A DNA stretch of 64,000 nucleotides, from contig NZ_CP017641.1 in assembly GCF_001983935.1 (NCBI RefSeq), forward strand, positions 744,001-808,000, given 5' to 3'. Origin of the DNA: Fuerstiella marisgermanici (GTDB taxonomy: Bacteria; Planctomycetota; Planctomycetia; Planctomycetales; Planctomycetaceae). Below, piece by piece: positions 8,962 through 18,940 of the stretch. The translations under genes were made by a program, and so were the position numbers. How positions within the stretch are numbered: the stretch's first letter is position 1; every line of letters starts with the position of its first letter. The notes under the pieces were generated by a model. That model did not search any database, was not told the DNA's origin, and worked only from the letters and a program-made list of their open reading frames with translations.

Positions 8962-10374
8962 TCATGCTTCGACCGCCGCCCGAATTATTTCCAATGCCTC
9001 CAAAATTCGATCAGCGTGCGTGCGGAACGACAGAATCGCCATTCGCAGGTAGACGTCGCCATTGATGCGAGTACTCGATAACAGAATTCGCTGGCTGTCG
9101 TTGATGCGTTTCAGAAACGCTAGCTGGTCAGCGTCATCGTCGTCTTTAAGCCGAAAGACGACAACCGTCAGATCCGGCGACCAGGGAACGTCGAGGCGAT
9201 CGTCGGCTCGCAGCGTTTTCCAGACCTTCAATGCGAGGTCCATTTTTTCATCGAGCTGCTGCCGGAACGCGTCTACACCGTGTAAGTGAAGAGGCAGCCA
9301 AAGCCGCAGACCACGGAAGTCTCGCGAGAGTTCCGGCGAAAGAGAGTCGAAGTCCGGCAGATCGCTCGCGTGATCAGCGGCGTGCTGGTTCAGGTCCTGC
9401 ATGTAGTCGGCTTCTTCTGAATACGTCTTCCGAAGGGCCTCTTTCGAACGCACCACGATCGCGCCGGTGCCTAACGGGACGAACAGAGACTTATGAGGGT
9501 CCAGCGTAATGGAAGCGGCGAGTTCAATGCCGGAAAGCCGCTGTCGACCTCGCGCGGTGAGTTGAAAGAGGCCGCCATAAGCTCCGTCAACGTGAAACCA
9601 GACGCCAAATTCACGAGCGATCGCGGCAATGTCCGCAAGCCGGTCGATCGTTCCGGTGTTCGTCGTTCCTGCGGCGGCGAATACGCAGACGGGAACCAGA
9701 CCGGCGTCACGATCTTCGTTGAGGCGTGTCTTGAGGTGTTCGACGTCAAGACGCAGGTCGGGAGTTGACCGGATGGTGCGTACGTGGTCGCGTCCAAGGC
9801 CTGCTGCGCGAGCTGCTTTGGTGATGGAGCCGTGCGCGTGTTCTCCGATGTAAACTGTCGCTCGGTCGACCTGCCCTTCGGCGTATAGCGTTCGAGCGGT
9901 CGTGAGCGCGATTGAGTTTGCCATCGAACCGCCAGGCGTCAACAGTGCCTGAGCGTCGTCCGGAAAACCGAACAGATCGCACATCCATCGCAGGACACTC
10001 TGCTCCATCGCGACCAGCGCGGGAGCAGACGTGACTTTGCCCGTGTACCGATTGAGAGCCGTCCCCAGAAACCCCGCCAGCGCAGACGTGAAGATTCCGC
10101 CGCCGGGAACGTACGCCAGATACCCCGGCCCCGCCGATTGATAACTTTGCTGCGCTGCGCGAGTGATAAGTTCAAGTAGTGGCGCCAGCTCCGTGGCCGA
10201 TTCGGGGGGAGCGGTCGATAGATCAGCGAGAAGCTCAGCACTCGGTGAATTCAGCGAAACGGGACCACCGTCCAATCCGTCGATGTTCGCGACCACCAGA
10301 TCAAGCACTTGCTGCGTGAGTGCCTGCATTTCAGCAGCGGTCGGTTCCAGGGGACTCATATCTGGTTGGGACAT
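8962..10374 (-). CDS. Pyridoxal-phosphate-dependent decarboxylase (group II, aromatic amino-acid/glutamate type)
   Basis: A 470-residue fold-type I PLP enzyme. LTPGGSMANSIAL is the cofactor phosphate loop, VHVDGAYGG contains the Asp that pairs with the pyridine nitrogen, and TLDPHKSLF carries the Schiff-base Lys near residue 295. The length and the N-terminal GPGYLAYVPGGG segment match DOPA/tyrosine/tryptophan decarboxylases. It should release CO2 from an L-amino acid to give an amine; which one cannot be told. It lies 66 bases downstream of the ZIP-like gene on the same strand. Confidence 0.88.
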   Translation of the reverse strand: MSQPDMSPLEPTAAEMQALTQQVLDLVVANIDGLDGGPVSLNSPSAELLADLSTAPPESATELAPLLELITRAAQQSYQSAGPGYLAYVPGGGIFTSALAGFLGTALNRYTGKVTSAPALVAMEQSVLRWMCDLFGFPDDAQALLTPGGSMANSIALTTARTLYAEGQVDRATVYIGEHAHGSITKAARAAGLGRDHVRTIRSTPDLRLDVEHLKTRLNEDRDAGLVPVCVFAAAGTTNTGTIDRLADIAAIAREFGVWFHVDGAYGGLFQLTARGRQRLSGIELAASITLDPHKSLFVPLGTGAIVVRSKEALRKTYSEEADYMQDLNQHAADHASDLPDFDSLSPELSRDFRGLRLWLPLHLHGVDAFRQQLDEKMDLALKVWKTLRADDRLDVPWSPDLTVVVFRLKDDDDADQLAFLKRINDSQRILLSSTRINGDVYLRMAILSFRTHADRILEALEIIRAAVEA

Positions 10375-10440
10375 ATCTCGATGTTGATTTTGCGGCGATC
10401 ATGTTTCGTTTTTGGACGCATGCACGTTGGCTAACTGGTC

Positions 10441-11151
10441 TTACCCGTCGAGCAACTTGCCAAGCAGTCCTAACAGGAAGCCCAACACTGATCCCAGCGC
10501 GGGGAGGCTGCTGTTTTTGAGTTTGGCCTGTGGAGCAATGTCGTCGAAGACCAGATACATAATTCCGGACGCTGCAAAGAGTTGCATCCAGCCGAGTAGT
10601 CTTTGCTGGTCGGCCAGCATCCAGTAACCGAACGCCCCCATCAACGGGCCGAGCAGTGCCGCGATGGAAAACCAGGTCAGGATACGTCGCGTTGGCAAAC
10701 CGCTTTCGCGTAGCTCACGATACGAATTGAATCCTTCCGGAAGGTTCTGCAGCGTGATGATCGACGCCAGTACCACAACGCCTGGGCCACCTGTTGCGAA
10801 TGTGGCTCCCAACGCAATCACTTCCGGGATGAAATCCGAAAGCATCGCAACCATCTGGGTGGACGAAGATTTGGAACGATCAAGTAAGATTTGCAGCAGC
10901 CAAAACCCAACGCCCCCTGCAGCGAAGGCTGTGACCGACTCCCAAACTTCCAGGTGCTTGATACCTTCTGGAATTAACACCAACGCGATTGCCGAAAACA
11001 GAGCACCACCGCCAAACGCGATCACTGAATGTCGAAACTCGGTGCGCAGCCAGTTGCTGCGGATGTGCTCAAACGAAGCCACAAAACCACCAATCGGCAT
11101 CGCGGCGCCGGCGATCGCCGTCAACAGAAGCAGTTCAACGACTGGCGACAT
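10441..11151 (-). CDS. ZIP-like membrane protein with degenerate metal site
   Basis: A 236-residue protein with about seven to eight hydrophobic helices in the order of ZIP (ZRT/IRT-like) transporters. The helix that normally reads HNxPEG here reads LQNLPEGFNSY, so the ligand His is Gln or Leu while Asn-Pro-Glu-Gly are kept. The next helix, which should contain HEIPE, reads IAALLGPLMGAFGYW and lacks those ligands. It may still be a permease, but ordinary Zn/Fe transport is doubtful. It sits between a DUF3124 gene and a PLP decarboxylase on the same strand; no functional link is evident. Confidence 0.75.
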   Translation of the reverse strand: MSPVVELLLLTAIAGAAMPIGGFVASFEHIRSNWLRTEFRHSVIAFGGGALFSAIALVLIPEGIKHLEVWESVTAFAAGGVGFWLLQILLDRSKSSSTQMVAMLSDFIPEVIALGATFATGGPGVVVLASIITLQNLPEGFNSYRELRESGLPTRRILTWFSIAALLGPLMGAFGYWMLADQQRLLGWMQLFAASGIMYLVFDDIAPQAKLKNSSLPALGSVLGFLLGLLGKLLDG

Positions 11152-11181
11152 TCTCGCACGCTTTCAGTAGATCCAACAAAC

Positions 11182-11829
11182 CTATTCCTCTTCGGTCGGT
11201 TTGCCGTCGGCCCAGTCAGGAACCACTTCGCTGATCACTGAGCCGCGTCGAGCGAAAGAAATTCCCTGTTGCGAATTAGTGTCGATCATAACAGCTTCGA
11301 TAATTGGTTCGGTAACCGGTGTCCTGGCATACCATTCGACAAGAAAATTCGCACCGCTGCCTCCAGACGCATCGTCTCGTTTGATGATCACTTCCGTTGT
11401 CCCCAAAGCCGGTAACCGGACGGGTTTGGCGAGATACGATTTGACCTTCTTGCCTTTCGTATCGAAGTATTCGACCGACTTAACGACGATCTCATCGGTC
11501 AGGCTGGTGTTGCGCACACTAAGAGTGATCGCCAGCAGATGCGGCTTGCCATCGCCGTGGTAGATATGGGAATAGGCCGGAACATACACCACCTGGCCTT
11601 CCACCGGATTTGCTGCCAGGTGGTAGAGGTCACCGTGAGCGGGTTCATCATCCGCCAGTTCTTCCGGCGGGCTGTGAGTCAACGAATCCTGAAACGAATC
11701 CAGACGACGATCCACGTAGACTGCGTAGACAATAAGTGGCACAACGAACAATACGACAACTCCGGCGATCAGCCATTTGAGTTGCCGAATGAACGTATCA
11801 ACTTCAGCGACAGTCACTTTTTTTGCCAT
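11182..11829 (-). CDS. DUF3124 domain membrane-anchored protein
   Basis: A 215-residue protein with one N-terminal helix (about residues 18-40), then a periplasmic domain with [18 protein letters not shown] and [15 protein letters not shown], which match the DUF3124 family. The family function is unknown; it is found in membrane-attached proteins of bacteria and cyanobacteria. The gene follows the TsdA-like cytochrome by 53 bases and precedes the ZIP-like gene by 30, so the three may be one transcript. The C-terminus is acidic (KPTEEE). Confidence 0.82.
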   Translation of the reverse strand: MAKKVTVAEVDTFIRQLKWLIAGVVVLFVVPLIVYAVYVDRRLDSFQDSLTHSPPEELADDEPAHGDLYHLAANPVEGQVVYVPAYSHIYHGDGKPHLLAITLSVRNTSLTDEIVVKSVEYFDTKGKKVKSYLAKPVRLPALGTTEVIIKRDDASGGSGANFLVEWYARTPVTEPIIEAVMIDTNSQQGISFARRGSVISEVVPDWADGKPTEEE

Positions 11830-11882
11830 TTGTGGTCCTTCGATCCGGCTGCTACCGCTTCTTATTGAAGTGCGGCCGAGCG

Positions 11883-12728
11883 TTATTCACGCTTGCCGTT
11901 GTACTCTCCCAGCTGATCGTTTTTTGGCAAGTGTTCGGACAGCACGAATTTTGGCCGCTTGTGGCTGTTAATAAATGCGGCAATGTCGAGTGCTTCCTGC
12001 GCGGTGAGTGTGGCGTCATCGAGCGGCATCGCGACCTTCAGCCAGGACGCAAGCTTCGGGTTGCGACTTAGACCGGCACCATCATTATACGACATGTCGC
12101 CCCACACCGGAGGACCTTCTTCGGTGCCGACTCCACCCGCGCCGTGACAGTCGGCGCATCGATTGGCGTACAACTTTTCGCCGCGTTCAACGTTCGGTTT
12201 CAGTCCGTCCAGATCCAGTGTTGGAGTGTGGTTTGGGCCGAGTGGTTTTTGGCCGTTCATCTTGATCGAGCTACCTTCTGATAGCCACGTAATGTACGTC
12301 GTGATGGCGACCGATACGCGACTGCCGTTAGGCGGCCGCACACCATTTTGACTTCGCATAAAGCAGTTCAGCACGCGGTCCTCAAGCGTGATGACTCGTT
12401 CTTCGCGAGGTGACCACGCGGGATAAGCGGACGCGGTCCCCAAAAAACTTCCAGCCCTGGCGTGACGGCCTGAATTCAGGTGGCAGGACGTGCAATTCAG
12501 CGAGTTGCCAACGTACTTCCGCGAGAGCGGGTGCTGAGCGGTATTTGCGACGATCTCCTCCCCCAACCGCACAACCTTGCCAAGTTCGCCCGGCGGATAC
12601 GGTTTCGCGTTGGAAGGTTCTAATTCTTCGGCGCGTGTTGACCCCGCCAGGCTGGCTGTGACGACGATTGCGACGACTAAGGCCCGAGGCAGCGCATAGC
12701 GTTTGTGTAGCGTTTGTTGTCTGTTCAT
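11883..12728 (-). CDS. Dihaem cytochrome c, thiosulfate dehydrogenase (TsdA)-like
   Basis: A 281-residue exported cytochrome. A signal peptide ends near STRAEE. Haem 1 is at C79-T-S-C82-H83. The segment [15 protein letters not shown] with Cys122 resembles the region in TsdA that supplies the unusual Cys axial ligand of haem 1. Haem 2 is CADCH around residue 190. TsdA couples thiosulfate and tetrathionate in the periplasm. Length and order of domains fit; substrate is inferred. No sox genes are visible nearby. It is the first gene of a likely three-gene run with DUF3124 and ZIP-like genes. Confidence 0.83.
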   Translation of the reverse strand: MNRQQTLHKRYALPRALVVAIVVTASLAGSTRAEELEPSNAKPYPPGELGKVVRLGEEIVANTAQHPLSRKYVGNSLNCTSCHLNSGRHARAGSFLGTASAYPAWSPREERVITLEDRVLNCFMRSQNGVRPPNGSRVSVAITTYITWLSEGSSIKMNGQKPLGPNHTPTLDLDGLKPNVERGEKLYANRCADCHGAGGVGTEEGPPVWGDMSYNDGAGLSRNPKLASWLKVAMPLDDATLTAQEALDIAAFINSHKRPKFVLSEHLPKNDQLGEYNGKRE

Positions 12729-12755
12729 TTTCGCATTCTCAAACTGGACGAACGC

Positions 12756-14864
12756 TTATTCTACGTTCGGTTTGCGCCAGTTGAAAAGCGAAGACGAAAT
12801 GCGGTGCAGGACGCCCGGTTCGTCCTTCCGCGTGGTCAGTGATGGGTGGCGGAGTTGAGGCAGATACTGTTTCGAGTGGGCAGAGCTGCGTTGAACGTGG
12901 CGATTTGAGGCGCGTGCGGCGTTCCTGGACTGCACGGTCGCACGTGCTGTTGAGCTTGTCTGTGTGCTGGTTGTGGCTTTCTGCGCGCCGTCGTCGGAAT
13001 GAGAAACGGTAACGACTTGTGTTGCTGTTGTTGTTGTTTTCCTCGCGGTGGCCAGCGGAGCGTCGCAGACTCCCTGCTTGCCGTAGCCGTTGTGAAGTTT
13101 GCCGCAATGAGGACACACGGGGCCATCGGCAGGGACAACCGCTTTGCCATTTTCGACGTCTGCCATTTTAAAGCGATAAACGTGCTCGAACCCAACCTGA
13201 CGACTATCGTGCACGGATGCATTGTTTTGCACGGTTGCATCATCGGGTGCGAAGGAATTCGGGACGGCGTTTAAACTCTGAACGCGTGATTTCGTGTCGG
13301 CTAACTCAATCGCTTCCAGCGGCGACAAGACGTCGTCAAACGATTCGGTCGTGGACAAATTCAAATGCGAATTTGCAACGGGTTCGTCATCGCCGAACTG
13401 TGGCACGAAAGTGATTGGTGAGTCGTCCTCGAATCTTGATGTCGTGGCCTGGGATTCATAGGTGACTGATTCTGATTCCTGATGAAACCGTTCGACAGGA
13501 ATGCCGTCCAGCGTTGGCAACGGAGGCAGACTTTCGGTTGTGGCGTCCGCGTCCGATATTTCCAGCTCCATCCTGAAACCATCCGGTTGGAAAACGTTTG
13601 ATTGCGTCGGAAAGTCTTGCGAATCTGCTTCGGGCTCCGGCTGGAAATAGCGTGGCTGCGATTCCGGCTTCGGTGTGGGTGGCGTGAAAGCTTTCGGTGG
13701 TGGCGAAAATGGCCGTGATTGACGTGGTCGTTGGACGGGGACCGGCGGCACAGGAGATTCATGCGGTGCGAACGACTGATCTGCCACGATGTTGGACGTA
13801 CGTTGGGCGAGCTGAGCCGCTTGAAATTCGGCCATGCGTGACGATTCGAGTCGCGACTGAGCAAGCCGTGCTTCCGCCTCATCCAGCGCCTTCTTGTAGG
13901 CGACGATCGCCTGTTCGGCGACTTGCGTGCGTTCTGTCTGAACAGTCAACTGCTGCAGGCGAGCATCCGTCTGTGATTTCAATTCGCGAAACTCGGCCAC
14001 CAGGCGGCTTAGTTCTGTTTCCAACTGAGCCACCGCCTGATTACTTCGGGCGAGTTCATCGGTGGCGGCTCTTGCTTCTTTGAGTTCTGTTTCCTTAAGT
14101 TCGGCTCGTTGTCGACGATTTTTTCGGCGGTCGAGTTCTGCGGCTTTCTGACGTTCTGCAGCGTGCTGAAGTTCGAGTAGCTGTTGGAACCGATCCTGAA
14201 TACCCTGCATTTGCTGTGCGACAGCGGAACTGTCAACGTTTACCGTCACGGGATGCACGGTGACCGGTGCATAGATGCTGCTCGGCGCAAACGGGCCGGT
14301 TCCGGCAGGCGGCGTTGACGTCGAATGTCGTGCCACATGCGAAGTCGTGGTACCGGAGCGAACTGGTTTAGTCGGTTGAGCGGTCGTGGTGGGAGACGGA
14401 TCACCGAACGGGTTGTCCGCCGGTGCCGTGTCGTTTTGTTTGGTCGCAGGTGGAGCGGGGCTAAACGGATCGTGGCTGGCCGAAGGCTCCGACGTCACTT
14501 GTTCACTGCGCTGCGGAGTCCACGGGTTTGTGGTTTCGTTACCAGCTTGAACGATTGTCGGAACGGCGGCTGGACGCGCCAAAACGGCGGACTTCGCAAG
14601 ACCATTGCCTGCACTGCTGGAATTGACGGCCTGCAGTTTTGGGTAGCGGACCGTTTGAAAATCGGAAGGATAGAATTCAGCGTACTTCTGTCCCTGCGCG
14701 ATCGCGGCGACCGTGTACTGCTCTGAGCTTGCGTTCGCAGTTGGCGGATTGGCGGCGTGATGTGGTTTTAATCTGGGAAACAGCATCAGCAATCCCAGCC
14801 CGCCAACGACCAGTGTCGCCGTCAGTAGCAGCATGGAACCAGTTTGGAATTGCGAGGTCTTCAT
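12756..14864 (-). CDS. Large membrane-anchored coiled-coil, Pro/Thr-rich protein
   Basis: A 702-residue protein of unknown function. Residues about 11-30 form one membrane helix. Residues 60-230 are low-complexity, rich in Pro, Thr and Ser. Residues about 230-370 are a long charged coiled coil (repeated RAELKETELKEA-type heptads), then another Pro-rich stretch, and near residue 620 a small Cys motif CPHCGKLHNGYGKQGVC. The architecture suggests an envelope spacer or scaffold. The ATG at 14864 directly precedes the membrane helix; an ATG at 14936 would add 24 unlikely residues. No homologous function is recognised. Confidence 0.75.
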   Translation of the reverse strand: MKTSQFQTGSMLLLTATLVVGGLGLLMLFPRLKPHHAANPPTANASSEQYTVAAIAQGQKYAEFYPSDFQTVRYPKLQAVNSSSAGNGLAKSAVLARPAAVPTIVQAGNETTNPWTPQRSEQVTSEPSASHDPFSPAPPATKQNDTAPADNPFGDPSPTTTAQPTKPVRSGTTTSHVARHSTSTPPAGTGPFAPSSIYAPVTVHPVTVNVDSSAVAQQMQGIQDRFQQLLELQHAAERQKAAELDRRKNRRQRAELKETELKEARAATDELARSNQAVAQLETELSRLVAEFRELKSQTDARLQQLTVQTERTQVAEQAIVAYKKALDEAEARLAQSRLESSRMAEFQAAQLAQRTSNIVADQSFAPHESPVPPVPVQRPRQSRPFSPPPKAFTPPTPKPESQPRYFQPEPEADSQDFPTQSNVFQPDGFRMELEISDADATTESLPPLPTLDGIPVERFHQESESVTYESQATTSRFEDDSPITFVPQFGDDEPVANSHLNLSTTESFDDVLSPLEAIELADTKSRVQSLNAVPNSFAPDDATVQNNASVHDSRQVGFEHVYRFKMADVENGKAVVPADGPVCPHCGKLHNGYGKQGVCDAPLATARKTTTTATQVVTVSHSDDGAQKATTSTQTSSTARATVQSRNAARASNRHVQRSSAHSKQYLPQLRHPSLTTRKDEPGVLHRISSSLFNWRKPNVE

Positions 14865-15122
14865 ATCACCAGCCGACACCAATAAAGCATCCAAACAACC
14901 GAAACGCCGCGCGCAGCACGACACCATTGGCCTCATCGACAGTCGCTAGATTCGGACTAAAGCGGATATCCGGAAAATTGCGAAAAGTCTCACCAGACTC
15001 CGCATTTTTACAGCCGCAAGACAGCACTCTTGCCGATGGATACGCCGACGAAGCTGGAATCGGCCAATTCTGCGGGTCGAACTCAGCAACGATCGGGCTG
15101 AGCTGTTCTTCGGTCTCGCGCG

Positions 15123-15446
15123 CTACTTCTTCGGTTTGGCGAACCAGGCGATGGCGATAATGACCGCAATCACAGGAAACATGGCTCGCGCCCGTGGCAG
15201 CGCAATGGCGGCCACCACGCCGCTGACGAGGACCCAGTTCGACGACAGCTTCTTCCAGGCAGCAGGCCGTTCTTTTGTGGGCAGTACCAGCCAGAAGGCC
15301 GACAGCAGAATCCCAACGCGCACCAAAGCGCCCTGCAGCCCTTCGCGCTCAGGATACTTTGCCAGCACGACCGCTCCGGCAAGGCACGCGAGCGCCATCA
15401 GTCCGACGTGGATTCGTTTTCTTCTAAGCTGGTCGTCGTCGGGCAT
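15123..15446 (-). CDS. Small integral membrane protein, unknown
   Basis: A 107-residue protein beginning MPDDDQLRRKR. It has four short hydrophobic stretches (HVGLMALACLAGAVVL, RVGILLSAFWLVLP, WVLVSGVVAAIALP and FPVIAVIIAIAWF) and a basic C-terminus. The order charged N-terminus, four helices, KPKK tail is credible for a real small membrane protein. An in-frame ATG nine codons upstream (15473) is possible. It precedes the coiled-coil gene on the same strand. No family is recognised. Confidence 0.68.
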   Translation of the reverse strand: MPDDDQLRRKRIHVGLMALACLAGAVVLAKYPEREGLQGALVRVGILLSAFWLVLPTKERPAAWKKLSSNWVLVSGVVAAIALPRARAMFPVIAVIIAIAWFAKPKK

Positions 15447-15491
15447 CACGGGAGTGTGGCAGGCGGGCGGCAAAAGACAATTGGCCTGACC

Positions 15492-16622
15492 TTACTTCTG
15501 TCCGGAAACACCAAAGATCAGCAATGTCGACGTCTGGTATTCCTGATCCGGCTTCAAAATGATCGAAGGAAAGTTCGGCTGGTTGACGGAATCGGGATAG
15601 TGCTGAGTTTCAAGGCAGACGGCACTTCGGTGAGCATAAGTCTTCCCGTTTTTACCTTGCTGCCCTTTCAGGAAGTTGCCGGAATAGAATTGGATGCCGG
15701 GTTCCTTCGTCATGATTCGCAGCCTTCGGCCGGACGCTTTGTGCAGCAGCGTGGCCGCATGATTGTATGGCTTGCTGTCATCCTGTTTGGCGTTCAGTAC
15801 GAAGTTGTGGTCATAGCCAAGTGCGGACGTGTCGGTCAGTTTTTCGATCCGAGCTCCAATCCGCTTTGGCTTAGTGAAGTCCAGCGGTGTGCCGGCAACG
15901 GGTTCGATTTTTCCAGTCGGTATCAGAGTGTCGTCGGCGGGCGTGTACTTGTCGGCGTTCAGCGTCAGTACGTGGTCGAGCACTGTGTCGCTACCGGCAC
16001 CTGCCAGATTAAAGTAAGCGTGGTTGGTGAGGTTTACCGGAGTCGGCTGATCGGTCGTCGCTTTGTAGGAGATGCTGATGCGGTTGGCATTCTTTGCAAG
16101 AAAGTAGACGACCTGACACTTCAGGTTTCCGGGATAGCCTTCCTCCCCGTCGGGACTTGTGTACTTGAAACGGACGCCCTGCCCCTTGTCGTTCGAATAC
16201 GCTTTGGCATCCCACACGACTTTGTCCAGGCTGCGTTCCACACCGCCGTGCAGATGGTTCGGCCCATCGTTTGTGGCGACGGTATAGTCTTTGCCACCGA
16301 TCGAGAATTTGCCTTTCGCGATGCGGTTGCAGACTCGCCCCGTGGTACAGCCGAAGTACTGGTTATCTTCGGATTCGTAGCCCGCCACGCTGTCCCAACC
16401 CAGAATCACGTCTTCTGATTTACCGTTCTTACCCGGCACATGCAGTTCCACGAGCGTGGCACCGCGAGCCATGACTTTTGCGGTCAGTCCCTTTTCGTTT
16501 TTCAGCGTGTAGAGCTGAACGGCGGTGCCATCCTTCGTCTTGCCGAAATCCTGAACTTCAGGATCAGCCGCCGATGTCGAAACGGAAGCACAAACAGCCA
16601 GCAGAGCACAAATTTGTTTCAT
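15492..16622 (-). CDS. galM: Aldose 1-epimerase (mutarotase), exported
   Basis: A 376-residue GalM-type enzyme that interconverts alpha and beta anomers of aldoses. DGPNHLHGG and TNHAYFNL hold the two active-site His residues, and EPGIQFYSGNF the catalytic Glu. The first 18 residues (ICALLAVCASVSTSAAD) form a signal peptide, so the enzyme probably acts in the periplasm, as is common in planctomycetes that digest polysaccharides. It ends 45 bases before the start of the small membrane protein gene. It is divergent from the Gfo/Idh gene at 16897, with which it could share the 274-base intergenic control region. Confidence 0.92.
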   Translation of the reverse strand: MKQICALLAVCASVSTSAADPEVQDFGKTKDGTAVQLYTLKNEKGLTAKVMARGATLVELHVPGKNGKSEDVILGWDSVAGYESEDNQYFGCTTGRVCNRIAKGKFSIGGKDYTVATNDGPNHLHGGVERSLDKVVWDAKAYSNDKGQGVRFKYTSPDGEEGYPGNLKCQVVYFLAKNANRISISYKATTDQPTPVNLTNHAYFNLAGAGSDTVLDHVLTLNADKYTPADDTLIPTGKIEPVAGTPLDFTKPKRIGARIEKLTDTSALGYDHNFVLNAKQDDSKPYNHAATLLHKASGRRLRIMTKEPGIQFYSGNFLKGQQGKNGKTYAHRSAVCLETQHYPDSVNQPNFPSIILKPDQEYQTSTLLIFGVSGQK

Positions 16623-16896
16623 TGTCGATTCGCCTGAAATGGTGGTCGCTGAACGGAATCACAGGGACGCGTGCCAGGGAAGAATTATTCCGTCATTGTT
16701 CGCCGGGAACAAGCGAGGCCGATTTTTCCTGCTGAATTGCTAACCGCGGGCGACCCGTTTAGTATTTCAGCACAGGCAACTCAGGAAAACGGTTGTCAAT
16801 GTGGCCTTTCCGCCCTTGTCCATTGGCACGTGGTGGTTCTGCGCCCAACGCCGTTTCTTTTGAATTCATTACCATCCATTCGGAGATTACGAGCCC

Positions 16897-18231
16897 ATGC
16901 CCACCGACAACAACACACCGTCGCGAAGAAACTTTCTAAAAACGTCCGCCACTGCGGCTGCAGCGGGCTCCGTCTTGAGCAGTCTAAATGCCGTCCAGGC
17001 GGCTCACACGTCGTACGATGAAACCATCCGACTGGGCATGATCGGTTGCGGCGGTCGCTGCACAGGTGCGGCTAACCAGGCCATGAATACCGAAGGCCCG
17101 ACCAAACTGATCGCCATGTGCGACGCTTTCGAAGATCGTCTGCAGGGCAGTTTGAAAACTCTGACCAAAGCACACAAAGACAAAATCGATGTGCCGGCCG
17201 AACGACAGTTTGTGGGCTTCGAAGGTTACAAGCAACTGCTTGCAACCGACATCGATCTTGTGCTGATCGCGACGCCTCCTGGTTTTCGCCCGGTTCACTT
17301 CGAAGCAGCCGTTAAGGCGGGTAAACACATCTTTGCCGAAAAGCCAGTCGCCGTCGACGCGGCCGGAATTCGTCGCTTTATGAAAGCCGTCGAAGAATCA
17401 AAGAAGAAGGATCTGCTTGTTCAGATCGGCCTTCAACGACGCCACGAACCAGCGTACAAAGAAACCATCAAGCGTCTGCAGGATGGAGCGATCGGTGACA
17501 TCGTGGCGGCTCGAGCGTACTGGAACGGTGGCGGCGTGTGGACTCGCAATCGCCAACCTGGCCAGACCGAAATGGAATACCAGATGCGAAACTGGTACTA
17601 CTTCAACTGGTTGTGCGGCGATCACATTGTGGAACAACATATTCACAATCTGGACGTCATCAACTGGCTGATGGGCTCAACCCCAGTGAAGGCTCAGGGG
17701 CAAGGCGGACGTCAGGTTCGTACCAGCAAAGAGCATGGTGAAATCTACGACCATCACATGGTGGAATTCACCTACGGTGACACCGACTACGGCAAGGACA
17801 CAATGATGCTTAGCCAATGTCGGCATATTCCCAAAACGTGGGGCAAGGTCGATGAGTTCTGTCACGGCAGCAACGGTTCGTGCCACATCGGCAAAGCACA
17901 AATCTTCGACAGCAAAGGCAACGAAACCTGGAGCTACGGCCGAGGCGGCCGCGATGGTCATCAGCAGGAACATCACGACCTGTTTGCCGATTTGCGAGCG
18001 GGCAAGCTGCCGAACGAAGGCGAATACGGCGCGACCAGCACGATGACATCGATTCTGGGCCGCATGTGTACCTACAGCGGTCAGGAAATCAGCTGGGAAG
18101 ACGCCTGGAATTCAGACGTCGTCATTTCGCCAATCGACAAGTTCACCGGCATGAGTGACACTCCTCCTGTGCTTCCCAACGAAGACATGACGTACCCAAT
18201 CGCGATGCCTGGCCAGACAAAAGTGATCTAG
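16897..18231 (+). CDS. Tat-exported Gfo/Idh/MocA-family oxidoreductase
   Basis: A 444-residue NAD(P)-dependent sugar-dehydrogenase-like protein. RRNFLKTSATAAAAG is a twin-arginine signal followed by ALNAVQA-like cleavage context. MIGCGGRCTGA is the Rossmann motif and AEKPVAVD the conserved EKP box. The C-terminal half is the alpha/beta substrate-binding domain. Such exported members, common in planctomycetes, act on unusual or polymeric sugars; which one is not visible. A well-formed terminator follows at 18272. The gene is divergent from the exported aldose epimerase. Confidence 0.9.
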   Translation: MPTDNNTPSRRNFLKTSATAAAAGSVLSSLNAVQAAHTSYDETIRLGMIGCGGRCTGAANQAMNTEGPTKLIAMCDAFEDRLQGSLKTLTKAHKDKIDVPAERQFVGFEGYKQLLATDIDLVLIATPPGFRPVHFEAAVKAGKHIFAEKPVAVDAAGIRRFMKAVEESKKKDLLVQIGLQRRHEPAYKETIKRLQDGAIGDIVAARAYWNGGGVWTRNRQPGQTEMEYQMRNWYYFNWLCGDHIVEQHIHNLDVINWLMGSTPVKAQGQGGRQVRTSKEHGEIYDHHMVEFTYGDTDYGKDTMMLSQCRHIPKTWGKVDEFCHGSNGSCHIGKAQIFDSKGNETWSYGRGGRDGHQQEHHDLFADLRAGKLPNEGEYGATSTMTSILGRMCTYSGQEISWEDAWNSDVVISPIDKFTGMSDTPPVLPNEDMTYPIAMPGQTKVI

Positions 18232-18271
18232 TCTGCGTTTAACGCAAACGCGACTCATCAATGGCACCAAT

Positions 18272-18304
18272 AAAAGCCCGGCTTTGAACAGAGCCGGGCT
18301 TTTT
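18272..18304 (+). terminator. Rho-independent terminator after Gfo/Idh gene
   Basis: AAAAGCCCGGCT (18272-18283) pairs perfectly with AGCCGGGCTTTT (18292-18303) around an 8-base loop, and the T-run ends the stem. It lies 40 bases after the stop at 18231. Confidence 0.9.
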
Positions 18305-18442
18305 GCATACCCGCCCCGTCTAACGTAAGGTTCAACTGACGTCCTGACAGTCACCGCCACAGCTTTTCCCCAACAAGAAGACGCGCAACTTCACTTATCA
18401 CGGAATGCAGATGTTCGCAGGCAGGGGGAAACTGAGGAAGTA

Positions 18443-18940
18443 CTATTCTGGCGATGGCGTTTCAAGCCCATAGATTTGGTTGAAGTTCATCAGGCGGTGC
18501 CCAATAACGGCCCCATCTGCCAGGTCAATAACAATCGCCATGAATACGTTTTTGGTGGTTGAGTTGATCATGACGTGTTCGTAACGCTCGGCCATGCGGT
18601 AGCCCCAGTCTACTTCTCCAGCTGAGCAATCGTGACCATCAAAGTCCGCAGCAGGGATCGCATCGAAATACGGCCAAAAGTCAACGACTGGCTCCACGTC
18701 ATTGGCCAGTCGTTCGATTGGTTTAACGAAAGTGTTTCGGAACTTCGTTTCATCAAGGCGTGTCACATTCATTGTGTAGTGCCCGTAAACGAAAGATGCA
18801 GCGAAGGTCGCCACCAATCCAACAGCGAATAGCAATCTTCGAGTTGAGAAGCGAATACGAGTGTACCTTTTAATTCCAGGGGGCCCAACGGAAGGTATGC
18901 CGCAGGGCCGTGTGTAAGAACAATGTTGGCCGACCGTCAT
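18443..18940 (-). CDS. Small anchored protein, unknown
   Basis: A 165-residue protein with a basic N-terminus, then RFSTRRLLFAVGLVATF, a membrane-helix motif very common in small planctomycete proteins. The remaining 110 residues are probably outside the membrane and include two Trp/Tyr-rich patches. No known domain is recognised. Its ATG overlaps the stop of the upstream broken gene by four bases (ATGA), which suggests translational coupling in the intact ancestor. Confidence 0.65.
   Translation of the reverse strand: MTVGQHCSYTRPCGIPSVGPPGIKRYTRIRFSTRRLLFAVGLVATFAASFVYGHYTMNVTRLDETKFRNTFVKPIERLANDVEPVVDFWPYFDAIPAADFDGHDCSAGEVDWGYRMAERYEHVMINSTTKNVFMAIVIDLADGAVIGHRLMNFNQIYGLETPSPE

Noticed and set aside
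15408-16418. 336-codon plus-strand open frame
   Set aside because: Opposite the aldose epimerase gene, whose motifs are unambiguous.
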